Assembly: GCF_033807575.1 (NCBI RefSeq)
Contig: NC_084715.1
Span: forward strand, 13,255,349-13,319,348
Length of the DNA: 64,000 nt
Reading direction: 5' to 3'
DNA from: Cydia pomonella
Taxonomy: Eukaryota > Arthropoda > Insecta > Lepidoptera > Tortricidae
Under the pieces are notes generated by a model. That model had not been told where the DNA came from and ran no database searches. It saw only the letters and a program-made list of their open reading frames with translations. Shown here piece by piece: positions 24,901 to 39,900 of this stretch; position 1 is the first letter of the stretch; each line of letters opens with the position of its first letter. Position numbers and translations under genes: made by a program.

Positions 24901-27900
24901 AACTAACTTATACTAACACAATAAAATTTGCCATCTTACCGCTCTCGTGTCCGCTGTTGGCTGCACTGCCAGACTTGGTGCGGTGACGGGATCGTGCAAA
25001 AACGCGCGAGATTGAGCCCCAGGCGGAACCTCGTCCGCGCGCACCTTTGCCCCCTGAACGCGCCCGTAGACCACCCACTAGCCCTGAATCCTCGCCCGGG
25101 CTAGAGAGCTGCTCCACCGACCTTTATAAGAATTAAAACATTAACAATGTATATATTATTTGTACGTATATTTGGTACCATTTCATGTCCGTTTCAATTT
25201 CATTTACCAAAATGTAAACGTCACAAAATGGCTATCACGGAAAAGGCTATCAGATGTATTTCGCAACTAGGCTTCCGTACAATAATGGTGGTAACAAATA
25301 ACTTGACACTTAAAAAGAGTATTGATTTAAATTTAAATAAAAAAATATGAATATAATTCAGATATTACTAAAGTAAATAGATGGGTATATATGTATGTAG
25401 GTATTCATGATGGACGTGATCCAATCCCCACAATATATTAATCTAAACCTTGGTTGTATGCTCACGCTCTCATAGTTCGAAACATGAGGATCCGCACATT
25501 CCACGCAAACATGAACTACCTACCCGGGATGTTTGATGTTTCAATCATAGTTTGAAACTTTACTCGGGTGCTCTAGTGAAGTACGAGTATAAGCTAAAAT
25601 TTAGGTTTATTTAGGTACTAGTACTAATTAGTTATAAATAAAGTAGAATACTTGTTAAAAGTCGAGAGCACATAAACAGATTAACATAAAACAGACAACA
25701 CAAAACAAAAAAAAATGTGATGTACAAAAAATCTTATGTATGTGTTATTTTCTAATAAGTAAATGTCATAGTGTATTGGAAAAAGCTTGTTTTGTGATAT
25801 TATCAATAGTGTACGGGGTAAGGATCGTACGTCATGTCAAATCATGCTGTGGTTAGTACTTAACAAAATGCGCCTAATTTAATTATTAAATTTATTTATT
25901 ACAGTTCACTGTTTAAAAAAATATCAACTTCAAATAACTACTTACTATTTCCAGTTAAAAGCTTTTAAAACTCTTGTATTTAGTACGTACATAGCTTAGT
26001 TAATAATCCTGTAGGATACCAACCTTGAGAGAGAGCCCGCATCGATGGATCTTGTAAAGGGCGAGGCGCTGTTGTGTGGCGACAAGGTCGGACTGCAGTC
26101 CCGAGGCGTGCTCACTAACAACACGATTCATGGTTAATGCTCTGTCGGGTCCATTTTGGACGAGAAATTGGAAAAATTTCCAACGCTGACAAAAAAGTTG
26201 AAGGTGACTCTATTTACGAACCTATTAAAATGTATCTTGAGGCGTATTCTGATTGCACTAACAACGGAGTAAATGTCACTTTTAACACTGACAGATGACG
26301 TCCATAACAGATATATATCAAATTCACAACCTATTATTATATTAAGAATATTTAGAATAAGCATCCTGGAGCCCAATTCGGGAAGTAATTTGTGTGACAT
26401 TTCTTGTAAAATTACCATCTGAATAGGGTTTAGTTTTGCAAACGTTTTTTATCGTTTTAAAAAAACAACCGTTACGTTCTGATAAACCTATAAGTGTGGG
26501 AGTAATGCGTAATGCGTATATTACTCACAATGTGTAACGTTAAAAGATAAAAATGCCACCAATAAGACCGAATGAGCCCCGGAGTTCAAATGCTTGCTCG
26601 TACCTGTTCCGTAAATTATATACGAACACATTTACCTCACATTTACTACTACTGTTTTTACCGCTTTGTTAAAGAAAATATTTTACGGTAACCAAAAAAC
26701 CACGACCGAACCACATTAAGAATAATGTTATGTTATGGCTAATTGAATAGAATTTTCCCTTTCGTCCATAGACAACAATATGTAACTACAGGTATATTTG
26801 GTAGTGACTGTGTGTGCCCCGTAGTGAGATAACATGCCGATGATTTTATTTATTTATCTAGAAACCAAACAGTCATACAAACTGTATAAACATAATATCA
26901 AAAATGCAATACAAATGGCTGAAATGAATGAATGAATGAATGTTGATGAAATATGTACTTAAAAAATTGTAACGATACGTAGATCTAAATTTCCTTTGTT
27001 ATTTTACGTAGGTTTACTTAACTAAAATGTTTTATATAAATTCCGTCTTTATTAAAATGTCTTGAATAAAAATAGCATATGCTTAAAAATGATATGAGAC
27101 TTAAAATGATGAGGTTCGTCGAGCAGCACCATAAAAGCCACTGATAACACAAGCCACCGGGAACGCTTACTCCGAGACAAAGAAAAGCGACACCCGTCCC
27201 CAGATAAGCAAAAAATGGCGTGTAGCCTTTATCTTAATAAACATATGAATGTTTATTTAGCTGACATATAAAAAGGTGAGGAATAACAAAACACATTTGG
27301 GGCATAAATTGTGCCACCATTAGCCACTTATCTGGATCTGTCCTCGCGGCCAAAGCTTTTACTCCCATTGTTTATCGAGTGCATCATCTCATTCCAACCA
27401 GTGAATGTTAGACCTTGAAACCTGAAATAGCTATACGTAATCGAGGACCTATCATTTTCGGTTTGCCTGAGATAATACGCTCAGTAATTCATTGTAATAG
27501 CGGACCAGTTCCAACGACTCAATCTCGCCGTTAAGTAGGCTTTCTGTAATAAAACCGCTGTCTGGTAAGCGGAAATTTTTACCGTTCTGCCATTTTATGC
27601 CCCATGATAAGAAAGGAACGGCCGAATCTATAATAATTAAGTAGATACGATTCACGCTTTTTACTAAGTAGCTGCGTACTGAAATGGAAGTTAAATTTCA
27701 CTTAATAATCATGAGAGCTTAAAAGAAAATCCTTTTTTGTTATAAAAACGAGGGAGCTGGAATTTAATTTCCTTTAATCTGCTACATTTTAAATCCATAT
27801 TATGCATCAATGACTCTTAGGTATATTTATCTGTGCATTAAATTATACATTTTTGTAGGTCGTTATTCTGGTCTGGTGTCAGTGTACGTTAGAATTGCCC

Positions 27901-30900
27901 TGTTAGTCTTGTGATCAGTGATCACTGAATTATATAGAGTACGTGCGTAAGTACGCAAAAGCGTAAGTTTTACAGAGGAATTTATAAAGGTATATGGAGG
28001 ATATATATTTATATAGAGTATTCTCATATACATCTACTTTATTAAAAAAACAAGATGGCAGTCGTTTCTTACAATTTTGATTAAGGAGCCTGTTGTTTTA
28101 TACCTACGCTACCAAAACTTTCTTGCAAATCATTTGACCAGCGAACCAGCTTCGAAACATCGCTGCTATGTTCCAAGTTGAATGTAAGAATTTTGCTTCG
28201 TTTTGTTCGATAATAGTCTTTAACTTACATTGATAAATGTGATGAGCCGAGGACACTAGTGATGCGGCGTCGGTGTCGTACGGGTCCAGCAGTGGCGGCG
28301 CGCCTTCAGCTGTGGAGTCCGAAAGGTTGCCGCCGCATACCGATGTGGCGCCCCCGTCGCTGCTCCCTGTCACTGAATAATCGCCTTCAAATTGTCTTTG
28401 ACATACTCTGTTGCTTGTCGGCTCATCGAGAAAATCAATAGCAACCTTTAACTCTTTCAGCGCGCAAGAGACACGTCACGTGTAGCGCTCGCGCGCGTAG
28501 CGCTACGTTGATTATATTGCGTTAGATTTCTTGCTACGCATTACGGGTATTACGCTGTCTCACATTACGCAGTGAGGCCAGCAGGCCAATAAGAACGTAC
28601 ACTGACAACAAAATGATATCTAAATGATGTCATTTAGTTATCGTGTATTTCGCCAGTAACTACTTGTCCGTACACGTTCATTTTGATGTCAAAATGTAAG
28701 TTTAAATTGGCCTCAGTGTGAGAAATGATTCATAGCGTTTGTGATACTCGTAGAGACGTCAGGCGCGGCCCGCGCGGCGAAAGGGATAATTTAAATTGCT
28801 ATTGACTAATCGTGGCTTTACTAAATTGTATAAAGTGATTATACAGGATGATTAAGTTATAAGCAACTATTTCGTACCAGTATTTGTGAGATTAACGTTC
28901 TTTTTTTTACTGTTAAAAAAAATGTTATAATTTATTTACGCCATGTATGGTCACCCTATTTGTTTTATCCATAACAAGTGACAAATTGAATGTCATCGGA
29001 GTCTGGTTACTTTTGAAAAATCGTATCTCACTCAGTGTGACATTTTGTTTTCTTCATAATCAAACTGCTGTCATAACGGTTAAAGAGGTTTTACCTTTCC
29101 TAATTAAGTGTTGTAGGGTGTCCATGATTGTAGATTATCAAATTTGTCCTTCCCAAAAAGTTAAATAACAGAAATAAAGCGAGATTGTTTTACTTAAATA
29201 TGATGATGAACGGTTCATTAACATTTACTGATTGTGTAGGCTTAGTCCTGCTCACATCTCATGAATCACCCTGTATACTTCTTAAAACATGCAAACTGTG
29301 ACGTAACATTTGTATGAACAGTATCTTTCAATGTAGGAAGTGAGTTAATCTATAAAAAGGTTGACTTACAACGAAGTATGTCGTTAATGCTACATTGACT
29401 GCACGAAACAAATATTTAATTTAATAAAAGGGAGATCCAAAGTCCTTAAACATTCCAGACTTACTTTTATACATTATATTTTAATAATGAAATGGTATTC
29501 AAACTATTTACATATACGTAATCGATTCGATATAGGGAGCGTGCATGAACTGTAGGAGGCAGCACAGGAGCTGTCAGATTTTTGGCGCGAGGCGTAAATG
29601 TGATGTTTATTGTTCCGATGTAGCCTACAAGATGGCAGAACCTACTATGCACAAGGAAACACGTGACGTGTAAATGTACATGTTTATGGTTCCGATTCAG
29701 GCCACAAGATGGCAGACCCTCCAACGCGCACGGTCTCTATAGGTTGGATACACATTTCCGTCAGTAGAAAAAGGCGGCAAATTTGAAAACTTTAGTTGCA
29801 ATCACATATCTACGATGATTCGATGATTAACGTGTGCAGGACGTAAGCCATGACGTATATGAACATACCACGAGTACGAAAGAGGTAGACTACAAATAAA
29901 AAACGGGACCTTTTTTGAGTTCGACAGTGTTTTTTTTTTCAAATTAGAATACCTTTATTTTTAAACTATAAAATATAAATCAAGCGGGAAATAAAATATT
30001 TAAAACGTATTATTTTAGTCAAATCAAAATAGTATCGTGTTGTTTTACAGGTACCATATTTTGTACATGGAGATATAAAGGCGTTAAGAGTGACAGAAAG
30101 ATGCTCGCAATACGCGAACTTCGGCGTTCGCGGTAGGCTCGACTCTAACAAGCTCTATAATATTATCGTAAGAAAAAGATAATATGTTTCTCTCTAATGT
30201 CTACGCTCCAGTGACAAGCGCCCTGGTTAACCTCTTTAGACCTTTAGTTTATTAATTCTGTTCATATATTATGGGTATACCTACGATGTCAATTATGAAA
30301 TATTCGATAAGCATAAAAAATAAATGAAGATTATTTATTTAAAAAAATTATAAAAGCATTAAATATTAAATAAAAAGCTATATGCATGATACTTTCTAAA
30401 CACATGAAAGTAACACGGGTGCTGCCGTTAGAAAAACCGGACAAGTCGGACTCGCCCACCGAGGGTTTCGTGCTTTTTAGTATTTGCTGTTATGAAAATT
30501 TCAACTGTCTGGCTATCACGGTTCATAAGATACAGCCTGGTGACAGTGGTGACAGACGGACAGACAGACAGAAAGGCGAATGGACAGCGGAGTCTTAGTA
30601 ACAGGGTTCTATTTTACCCTTTGGGTACGGAACCCTAAAAACCGGTAAGTTATAAACATGTAACGTTTATTCCAATTACCTTGTATATACTTATAGGTAT
30701 GTCACTTTAATACCTGAAGATCACAGCGATATTGTTTGAAAATGCTCTATTCTATTATTTTAATATCATAGGCGACGTGCCTCGCCAACTATTATTGTCT
30801 CGCCAGAGACAAAATGTTGGCAAAGGAGCACTCTTGAATAAATATCGTAATCCTTTGTCGCTTATCGCTACTAGCGCCGAGAGCTTGCTTCTGTCCCGCT

Positions 30901-33900
30901 ATTGTCCGCAGATTTTTGTGCTAATCCCTGCTCAGCGAGCTCTTAACGACTTAACTCAAGAGCACTTCCCAAATTTCAAGTTTCACTGATTGTCGCTTTG
31001 ACATTAAATTGATAATAAGACGGAGTTGTGAGCGGAATGGGTCGAGCTCGAGTCTACAATTAAGAGTACAATTAAGAAGTTATGAAATGCCTTGTAATTT
31101 GTCACCTCTGACGCCAGAGTCGGCGCTGCAGCTGCCCCTGTCTCCAACCAGCCCTGAAGGTCCTCCCAGCATCATAGGGGGCCCTAATCCGAGGGACGCC
31201 ACGCTCTCACCTTCAGACAGACACCCGGCTGCTTGCAGCTGTCGTCTTGCCTTTTAAACACATTTATTTTACATAAAAACATTAATTTACATAATCCTCC
31301 CCTCATTTATTTGATGCTACATTCTCTTCTCAATAAGTTTAATCCGGTTTCGTGCCTCAATAAATTTAAAGAAGATATTAAATTTAAATAAAGTAGGCCA
31401 CCAGTTTCCGTGAAGCGCAGAAGAGCGTTAACATTTAATGACAGAGTTTTAGTCAAAGGACCATAGATAGCATAAATTACTTAAGATGTGTGTTAATTCG
31501 ACTTATATTTCAAAGAACTGTCTCGAGGGAAGTAGGCCACCAAAGTAAAGCTTTTATGCAAGAAAATGATTTTAGAAGTGTGCTAATTAACATAATATCA
31601 ATATCCCTTTTATACATCTTTTATAAATTAGCAAAAGGGACGCATCTCAATCGCGACAGTTCATGATAAAGGCATGTCGAGAGCATTCACGACAAATTTC
31701 CCCGCAATTTAAGTTTAAAGGAGCAATTTGAAATGGTAATTAACATCAGCCATAATGGATAGTCCGTAGTGAGCATTCATCATAATATCCTGTCGATATG
31801 CGTTTATTTATTACACTTTGAGAGACAATTTCATCCGCTGATATCCGACAGATTGTGGAATGTTTCAATGTTGACATAGCAAATTGATTGATGAATTCGT
31901 CGCTGTATCATCTTTATAAATCTAAAAACTTTCTAGACGTCGCACTAAAATATATACCTATTATTTTGGAATAAATTTAACTAACGAACTGTTATTTATC
32001 TTTGAAATGGCGATGTCGAAAAACACGAGGTTTCCTTAATGAATGGCTGCAGTTGGAAATAGTGGGCCTCGCCTGTCAGAAATACTTTAGCAACTTAACC
32101 CCATTACCGAGCGAGGTCACTCAACGAAGTTATCTTCGTAGTGGCACGGATACCGAGTTCCGTCTAAAACATTTGTTGCTCCTACATTCTTTTATCTCTT
32201 GTCTGTAGTAAGATACGATAAGATATTGAGTTTGGCCGTCAGGGAGTTTGGGATTGGATTGGATGCATCGATAGCTTCTGTCGTAGCATTGCTCGGAAGC
32301 GTTCTATTAGTTTAAGTATCTGATATTTGTTAACTCCCCTGGGTTCTTTTCCTTTTTGAAACCTTTGCTTTTCTGAACTAGAAATGTAAATGGACAAATT
32401 GTCGTGAGTACTCCTTAGTTGTAAGGCTCACTAACTGGTCTTTTATTTACAATTTCAAAATATTTTTCACGTTTCTTATAGTTTTCAGGCGATATAGTGA
32501 AATAACCTACCTACTCATGTAGATATGGCTGCTGAATTTGTTCTGCAGAGTTAAGGCTTGAGTATCGCATTAGCTTTAGCATTCGGTAAAAAACATCATA
32601 ACATTCATAAGTTCAGAACTCATTGGATTTATAGTAATGTTGTACAGTCAAGATATTAATATCGACACCCACTAAAGGGGCCCAGTGATTTCCAGTTCGC
32701 CGGACGATATTGGCCTGTCAGTTATTCGCGATGTCAGCTTTTCCGAATAACTGACAGACCGATATCGTCCGGCGAACTGGTAATCAGTGAGCCCCTTAAG
32801 TGCCAAAAATATGTACGAGTACACACTACTGTATTGTCCATACAATAAAGTCACTACCTTAATTTTAGAACATTGTTCGTGTCGACATTTATTACCTTGA
32901 CTATATGTTTTTTTCATTCTCGTGTAATGGTTAGATATTTTTTTGTTAGCTTGTTTGCCGACATTTGTTAACTCATACTCACCTCAAACAGTTGCTCCCT
33001 GGCATGCCTAAGTTGCGTATCTCTCGCACTGAGCGCGGCAGCAAGCTGCAGCGAACGTTCGGCTTCGTCGCGAGCGTGTCGAAGAAGAGCCGCACGTTCG
33101 CGCTCGCGCTCTGCTCGCTCCGCTCCGAGCGCAGATGACGCGCCGCCTCGGGAACGCATCTTTACGAAAACGAATATGTTCGAATCGGACGTATCTTAAA
33201 GTTCGAATCGGGCCGATAGGTGTTACAACTAAATTGAAAAACTATAGTTTTTTTATATTATTTTTGTGACGAACTCCAGTTAAAATGGCCTATATTAGAC
33301 CCACGGGTCACTATTCTAAATTTTACAACATGGGTAAATATAAGGTTTAAAAAAATATTACTTAGTAAGAACTATGACGACTAACCCAAACAAATAACAA
33401 GTAATTAATTATAAATTTAAATGTGATAATGCAATTAATATTAATTTGTAATAATAATTAACTAACACATTTATTTACTAATAACATTTATTTATTAACT
33501 TGTAAAATTTGCCTTTTATCAATAAAACATCTGAATCTGAATCTGACTAATTGGTGCACTTAGCAATAATAAGTCGTCATACTTCTAACTCGAAAAAACT
33601 TAACATGCTGTTTTGAATAAATTGTTCCCAATTATTTTAATATTAGACCGCAGGCCAGGAGCATATATCGTCAGACATAGCCTCCCGGCTGATACTTTGT
33701 CAGATGACAGTTCAGATGCTATAATGAATTAAAAAAACAGTCTGCCAGTTGTATCGCGGTGGAAAGACCCTGACGGTCGTTGATGACGTAAACGTGTAAA
33801 AAATATGCGCCTTACTACTTTATGTCCGCAAAGCATGCGTAATGTGTAATTTGCGTAACTATTTATTTGGAACGCCTGATGGAATGCTACATGCATGTAG

Positions 33901-36900
33901 TTTCACAATTTTTTATTACTATCACAAACAGGTAAAGCGCTTATTTTTTACATGTTCTTACCACTGCGATACAACCGGCTGACGATTTTTTAAACTAATA
34001 ATGGCATCTGAACTGGTTTCTGCAAAAGTATCAAACGGGAGGCGATGTAAAATTTTCTTTAAGTGTTTTGGTGGCTGCCATTCCTCAATCCACCAACGGA
34101 GCGGCAACTGACGTCCACGAGGGTTCATCATACATAGGCGTTAACCACAATACGAGTTACCGCCCGGGAGGCGTTTGTCTGTTCCTGTCTCGAGGTCCAT
34201 ATGTTTTCTGTATGAAAAACTATACAATTCATCGCAATAATTGTAATACTTATATTATATGGTTTATATTCCTTTGTCTGTGTAAATAAACATTCCGAGA
34301 TAAAGTCTCAGACCGTGGCGCATACAAATAGTTTTTGTTTATTTGTTAGTGAACATTATGAGAAAATAAATATTACCTAATTGAAACGAACAACTTTCAC
34401 GGATAGAAACAAAACGTAGTTTTAATTACGCTCTACGAACTTGCGGCAAACTGCAGTTCTGTTTAATTTATTATGATGCGTGTTTAAAGCCATCGCACTA
34501 CCGCTGAATAATATTTCTAAGAATACTAATATTTTAAGCTCATTAAAATTTGGAGTCCTTATATTATCAAATAAATTCAAAAACTACAATTATATTTTGA
34601 GATTTAACACACAAATTAATGTATTTGGATTATTAATATCACAATATCCGGTTACTCGCATATTGAAATTTGGAAGTGTAGCGCAAAATAAACTGAAGTA
34701 AGTAAGTATTGTGATGATACTATAAAATTAAAACGCTATTTTTACAAAGTATATAAAGTGGAGTTGAATAGAAATGGTAAATAATGTAAATAATCCAATT
34801 TATCTTCATAACTTCGTAATCTCGCAACCTTATAGGATCCTATTAACGGTATGTAAATACACTTCAATGTTTTATTGATATCAAAAATACTTAAAATGTA
34901 TGATAATAATTAAAAGTCAAAACAACTTTCGTAAAAATGTTAGGTTATATGTGAATTGCTAACAAAATCTGTCATATTTATTTACATTATTTGCCATTTC
35001 AATTGAAGTCCGCTTTAAGTTACCTTATTTACTCATGTGTTGTTGGTAGGTACACTCATACACTGTAAGTACATTTTCATACATATAATGAAATACGGCC
35101 CGATTCGAAGAGTGAGATACGATAACGATACGTTCTGGTTTAGATAAGTTATCATTTAGATATCGTTTGTATGTCGTATAATTGACAGAAGCAGCTCGAT
35201 TCGGGCAACCAATGTCCCTTTGACGTTAGAAATATCGTAGATAGATCTTATTGGGATCACAGCGGAATCGAAATAAACGTCAATTTTGACATGTCGTTTA
35301 GTTATCTATCTTTCCAAGATCTTAAACGTGTCTTACTCATTCTTCTAATCGGGCTGATCGTCACCAGGTTAAGAGGGATGAATAGCTTTGCGATGCTAAC
35401 GAAATAACGGTACATTTTCTATGAATTTCCATTTCGGGAGAAAACGGTTTCCACTAACTAAATCTTAACAAATCACTTTGATTTTGATGTCAATCGCTTC
35501 AGCATAATATATTCTAGGTTTATAGATTTCACTTTAAAACAAAAATTGTTTTGCAAATTTTGAAAAAAAGGAAACTTATAAACTTGGTTTTTCATTGTAT
35601 CAATAACATACTTACACATAAATCATGGATAATGGAAAATATTTAGAAGTGGAAAAACATTTTCTATTTGTGTGTGGATGAGTATTTGCTATAATTCCCT
35701 CTTAACGAGACGTACATATTAATGTAAAAGTAGGTATGAATAGCGTTTACCTGCTCATAATTTCTGATGAAGTCCCGTAGTTCTTTCTCTTTGTCCTCCA
35801 GGGTAGCGTACAGTTGCTTCATTTGGTTGAGCAAGTCAAACTTTTCCGCTTTCAACCTTTTTTTGTCCGCTTTCAGTGCTGTAAATGAAAAGTTCTATTT
35901 ATTCCGTTTATAAAATATACTAGAAACAACTCTGCATAAATGCCTTAAAACTTACTGAATGGTACATACAAGTCGAGAAACTGGTAAAACCAGTACGTTT
36001 TGAACACGCTCCGAGGAGCATTGCAGCTGTAAATATGTTTGAAGTAACTGGGGAAAGGCGTGATACAGATCAAAGAGGGTTTATAGATGAGATTTCTGCC
36101 CCGTTGCCATTTACTGTGAACAGAATAAACCCCGAGTGTCACTGTTAGAGCGCGTCCGCCTGCACGCGGCTTGTGTGCTTGGTCGCTCGGTTTCTACAGA
36201 CATTCCCTCGGTTCGAACAAAATATGTACATATCAAACGTTTCAATACGAGAATAGAAGTGATCCAAAGAAGTCCTGTATTTTTATATGTTTTGTAAGAC
36301 CGTTTCTCAGCACCGTGACGACAGAAAATATTGCTGCAATTCTCTATTTGATGTTTCTTTGAAAGGGATTCGTGCAATTTCCTCCGTATTTATTCTAACT
36401 GTTCCGTTTAGTTTGTCACAGAGCATGCCATTTTAAAGTGATAACTTGGAGTAACTTAAGATATGAATTAATTTCGGAAATCGCAAATTTTTACAAATCT
36501 AGAAGTATTTTATACTCTTGACAATTTCTCCCCAGAGAACTAAGTAACTCTTGTATGGGGCGTAAGTATTGGTCCTGCTAAAGTAAAAGTGCTTTAGTTT
36601 TTTACATTTTTTGATTCCAGAACTATCCCATTCATAAAGAACTCCATGCACCTTGTGTGCCGATATGCATATTGAAAATTTAAATGTAGTCGAAAATAAC
36701 CCTTGGGCAGCACATTGGCTCAAACGATTAGCGCACTTTATTGGCTCAGTTGAGCCTAAGCGGCCTTTGATCGGCGTTCCATTGGGCGTACCTGGCAGAG
36801 CAGGCGTGCATTTGCGATCCCTGTGTTTACCCTTATGTACAAATACGTTAGTCTGCTAAGTAGCAACCTGATGCGGATTATATAAGCACATAATTAAGAT

Positions 36901-39900
36901 GAGAGCCGAGGATTATTAACATAGGCAGATTACGTACCTAACAACTAAGTTTCAACGCGTTAATGTAACGAGTATTCATATTTCAAGTACAAATACTTCG
37001 TGAGAAATATCCTTTGTGACTAGCTTCAATAAGCAACAAAAAGAATTCATTACGAATAAAGTAAAAGAGTTGGTTTACCAAAGCCAAATTTGTTCTCTTT
37101 GAAGCACAATTCTTAGACGTAAATTTATTTCTAAGAAGGGAATATTATGGGCAAGAAAAGTAGGTCGCGATTGTGATGGCGCCGAGTTTGATTTTCGTCA
37201 ATGTAATGCCTTTAGTGGGATGTCAGTGGGAGTTACCGCGGAGCACACATAACGTGGCTACGTGACCGGCCTGCCAATGCAGCACGCTCGATTTTCACAG
37301 GTCACTTACTCGCTAGATGAAGTTTATAAAACTACTCGCAGTCAACACACGTACACACTCCGATACTAGTTTAGTAAGTATTACAGCCTGGCACACTGCA
37401 TGCAGCTCCGATAGCGTATATGTAAGGCGTACGATCGATAAAGCGGAGACCATGCATTCGAATTCCGGCCTGTATCAACATCAAATGGGTTTAATTAAGT
37501 TTCGGGATAAACATAGGTATATAAGTATATGTATAGCTATTTTTGTGGGATTCAAGTCATGTACACTACAGCGAGCTGCAAAATCGCATAGACATATAAT
37601 GAATTTGTTCATTCATAAGTATCCATGCAATTGTGCAGCTACTTGTAGAGCACTTGTAGAACACTGCACTTGAGCAAGATGTAGTTCCACTGCGAGTCTT
37701 TTTATATTCGACAATAAGCAGATCCTATAGAGGGTAGTCTGTGTCTGAGCTACTTCGCGAATTATTATGTAGTTTATCAAACGACTCGCCCGCCTTAGGT
37801 GCGCCATGAGCTGTACTCTACAAATTGCCTGCTTAGGTACTTTGATCGCTTTAGTTTACTTCGGAGAAGATATGGAGGGCAATTCAACCGTGCGTATTCA
37901 TATCTAAATTATGTCATTTTGATGTCTAAATGTTCGTACATGTATCGGCGCGAGCGATATGCACAGGCGAATAATAATAAAAATACATCACTTTGATCTG
38001 AAAATGTGTTTGAGTTGGGCCTCATGGATGTGATGAAGCTTTCGACGTGGATCAAATGAAACATCTGCGTCAACCATTTTGCAATATTCCTCTCGTATAA
38101 AACCCAATACATTTTAATGGCGTTATTTTAATCCATTAAAATCTGAAATGACTTTGCATACGACTCTTTACAAATAATGAAGTACGAATCTTTATGAATA
38201 ATGAAGTTTATTGTGTTGCGGCTGCACGGTTATATTTAAAAAAGTACCTGGGAGAATTGCAGACTGTACCTAAACTAAAAAAAGAATACATATAAAGTCT
38301 ATATACCTAATAAATGGAATTCATTCATAAAGTGGGTATGTACTTTTGCAGTTAGGTGTACAGTCAGCATCAAAAGTAGCGGATCAAACAACGCTTCAAA
38401 AGTATCTACCATTCTGTAACAGCTTAACAAAAAGGGATGGTTCTATATGTAGAACAATTAAGACTGAAAAAGATATAGTTTTGAACGTGAATTTTAGAGA
38501 TTTATCTGTATTTGGAAAAGTTATCCGTAATATCAGATACTTTTGACGCGTTGTTTCATCCGCTACTTTTGATGCTGACTGTACCATTGTAAGTACGTAT
38601 GTTGGTACAATTCAACTAGTAACTCAACTTGTAAAAGTAATGGAGTGCTAAATAAATACTACTATTTTTGATATAACCGCAAATGTAAACTAGACGTAGG
38701 CTTTAGTGCTATAGAACAATTCTGAAAGGTTTTTTTTTTAAATTTAGTTCTACCAGTTTTTAATTTAGGTACCAGAGCATAATTAATTTTTACATTTTTT
38801 CGAGCGGCACTTGTGACAGTTGTGACGTCGCGTCATTAAATACGACGTTTTGAGCTACAAAAAAGTAGTGAAACATTGCTTGTTGTATTATTTTATATGA
38901 AAAAAAGTAATAAATATGAATTTGTAATAATAATCCCATCAAAAACATTTTCATGTAGCCAAGACGAGACCATAAGGCTCGCACTGTCAAAAAGTTATCA
39001 GATCTCTTGTAGTCTTTGTTAACTCCACAAGCCCTGACTGCACAAACTCTACACCTTAGTTGGCTTGGCCGTTTCGCTACCGTCACATGGGCGTAAGGTA
39101 AAAAAAATTCACTATTCATTATTTTTTATTACACAATACTTGTAGTAACGAAACGGCCAAGTCATAGAGTAAAGATAATATCAGAGGTAATTTGACTTAT
39201 GATAAACTGTGACACTGGAATGGCGGATGGTTTGAAAGTGTGCGCGTAGACAAGCGATACCGTATAAAACATGTTCTCCCTGATGTAATAATTATTTTAC
39301 AATTATCTTTAAAGTAAAAAAAATGCACTGTTTTATGTTTGACAATAAATATATACCCGATTTAATTAAGGTCTTGAAAATGCATAATGTTGCATAATTA
39401 TTTTGTGCAAACATTATTTAAAGTAATAATATTTAGCATCGGAATGATATCAGTTCGTTTTTTTTTAAGTTATACATTTAACTTTAAACATATCTTTAAA
39501 CCATAAGTTTTCGACAGAAAAATATGTTTCAGATCGGAAAACATGATAAACAATGATAGAAAATTTATAAATATCGATTATTTATAAATTTATAAATGTT
39601 AAAATAATCCTGAAATATTTTTAAACAAATATAGACTAAATTTACAAATATCTACGTAGGTATATGCATTTATAAGTCTTAACACATGCGCACCATAACT
39701 ACGGACTCAAAATACATACACCGCGTGCAAAGATTTATAAAATCATAATAGTTAAAAGACATTAGAGATATCTGATTTTGTACAATAAAATAATATACAT
39801 AACAAACAAAGGGTAAACCATTGTTTGTTATGTATATTATTTTATTGTATACTCGTATCAAATATTAGCCATAAAAGCGTCATTAATCTCCTTATTTTCG

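Larger units (their letters stand above)
28373..31105 (-). other. kazrin intron 8
   Basis: 2.7 kb. It holds the GAGGCCAAT-type element and a GGGTTCCGTA-family copy. The remaining sequence is AT-rich with no coding signal. Confidence 0.5.
33160..35750 (-). other. kazrin intron 6
   Basis: 2.6 kb. It contains a retroelement-like tail at 33505-33545 and a GGCCCGATTC element at 35097-35354. The rest is AT-rich and featureless. Confidence 0.5.

Noticed and set aside
27452..27655. Minus-strand ORF as an extra kazrin exon
   Set aside because: Adding it would break the matching phases of exons 9 and 10, and it has no good splice sites.
37380..37480. tRNA-like or SINE-like sequence with ATTCGAATTCC
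   Set aside because: A B-box-like match alone, without a convincing A box or acceptor pairing.
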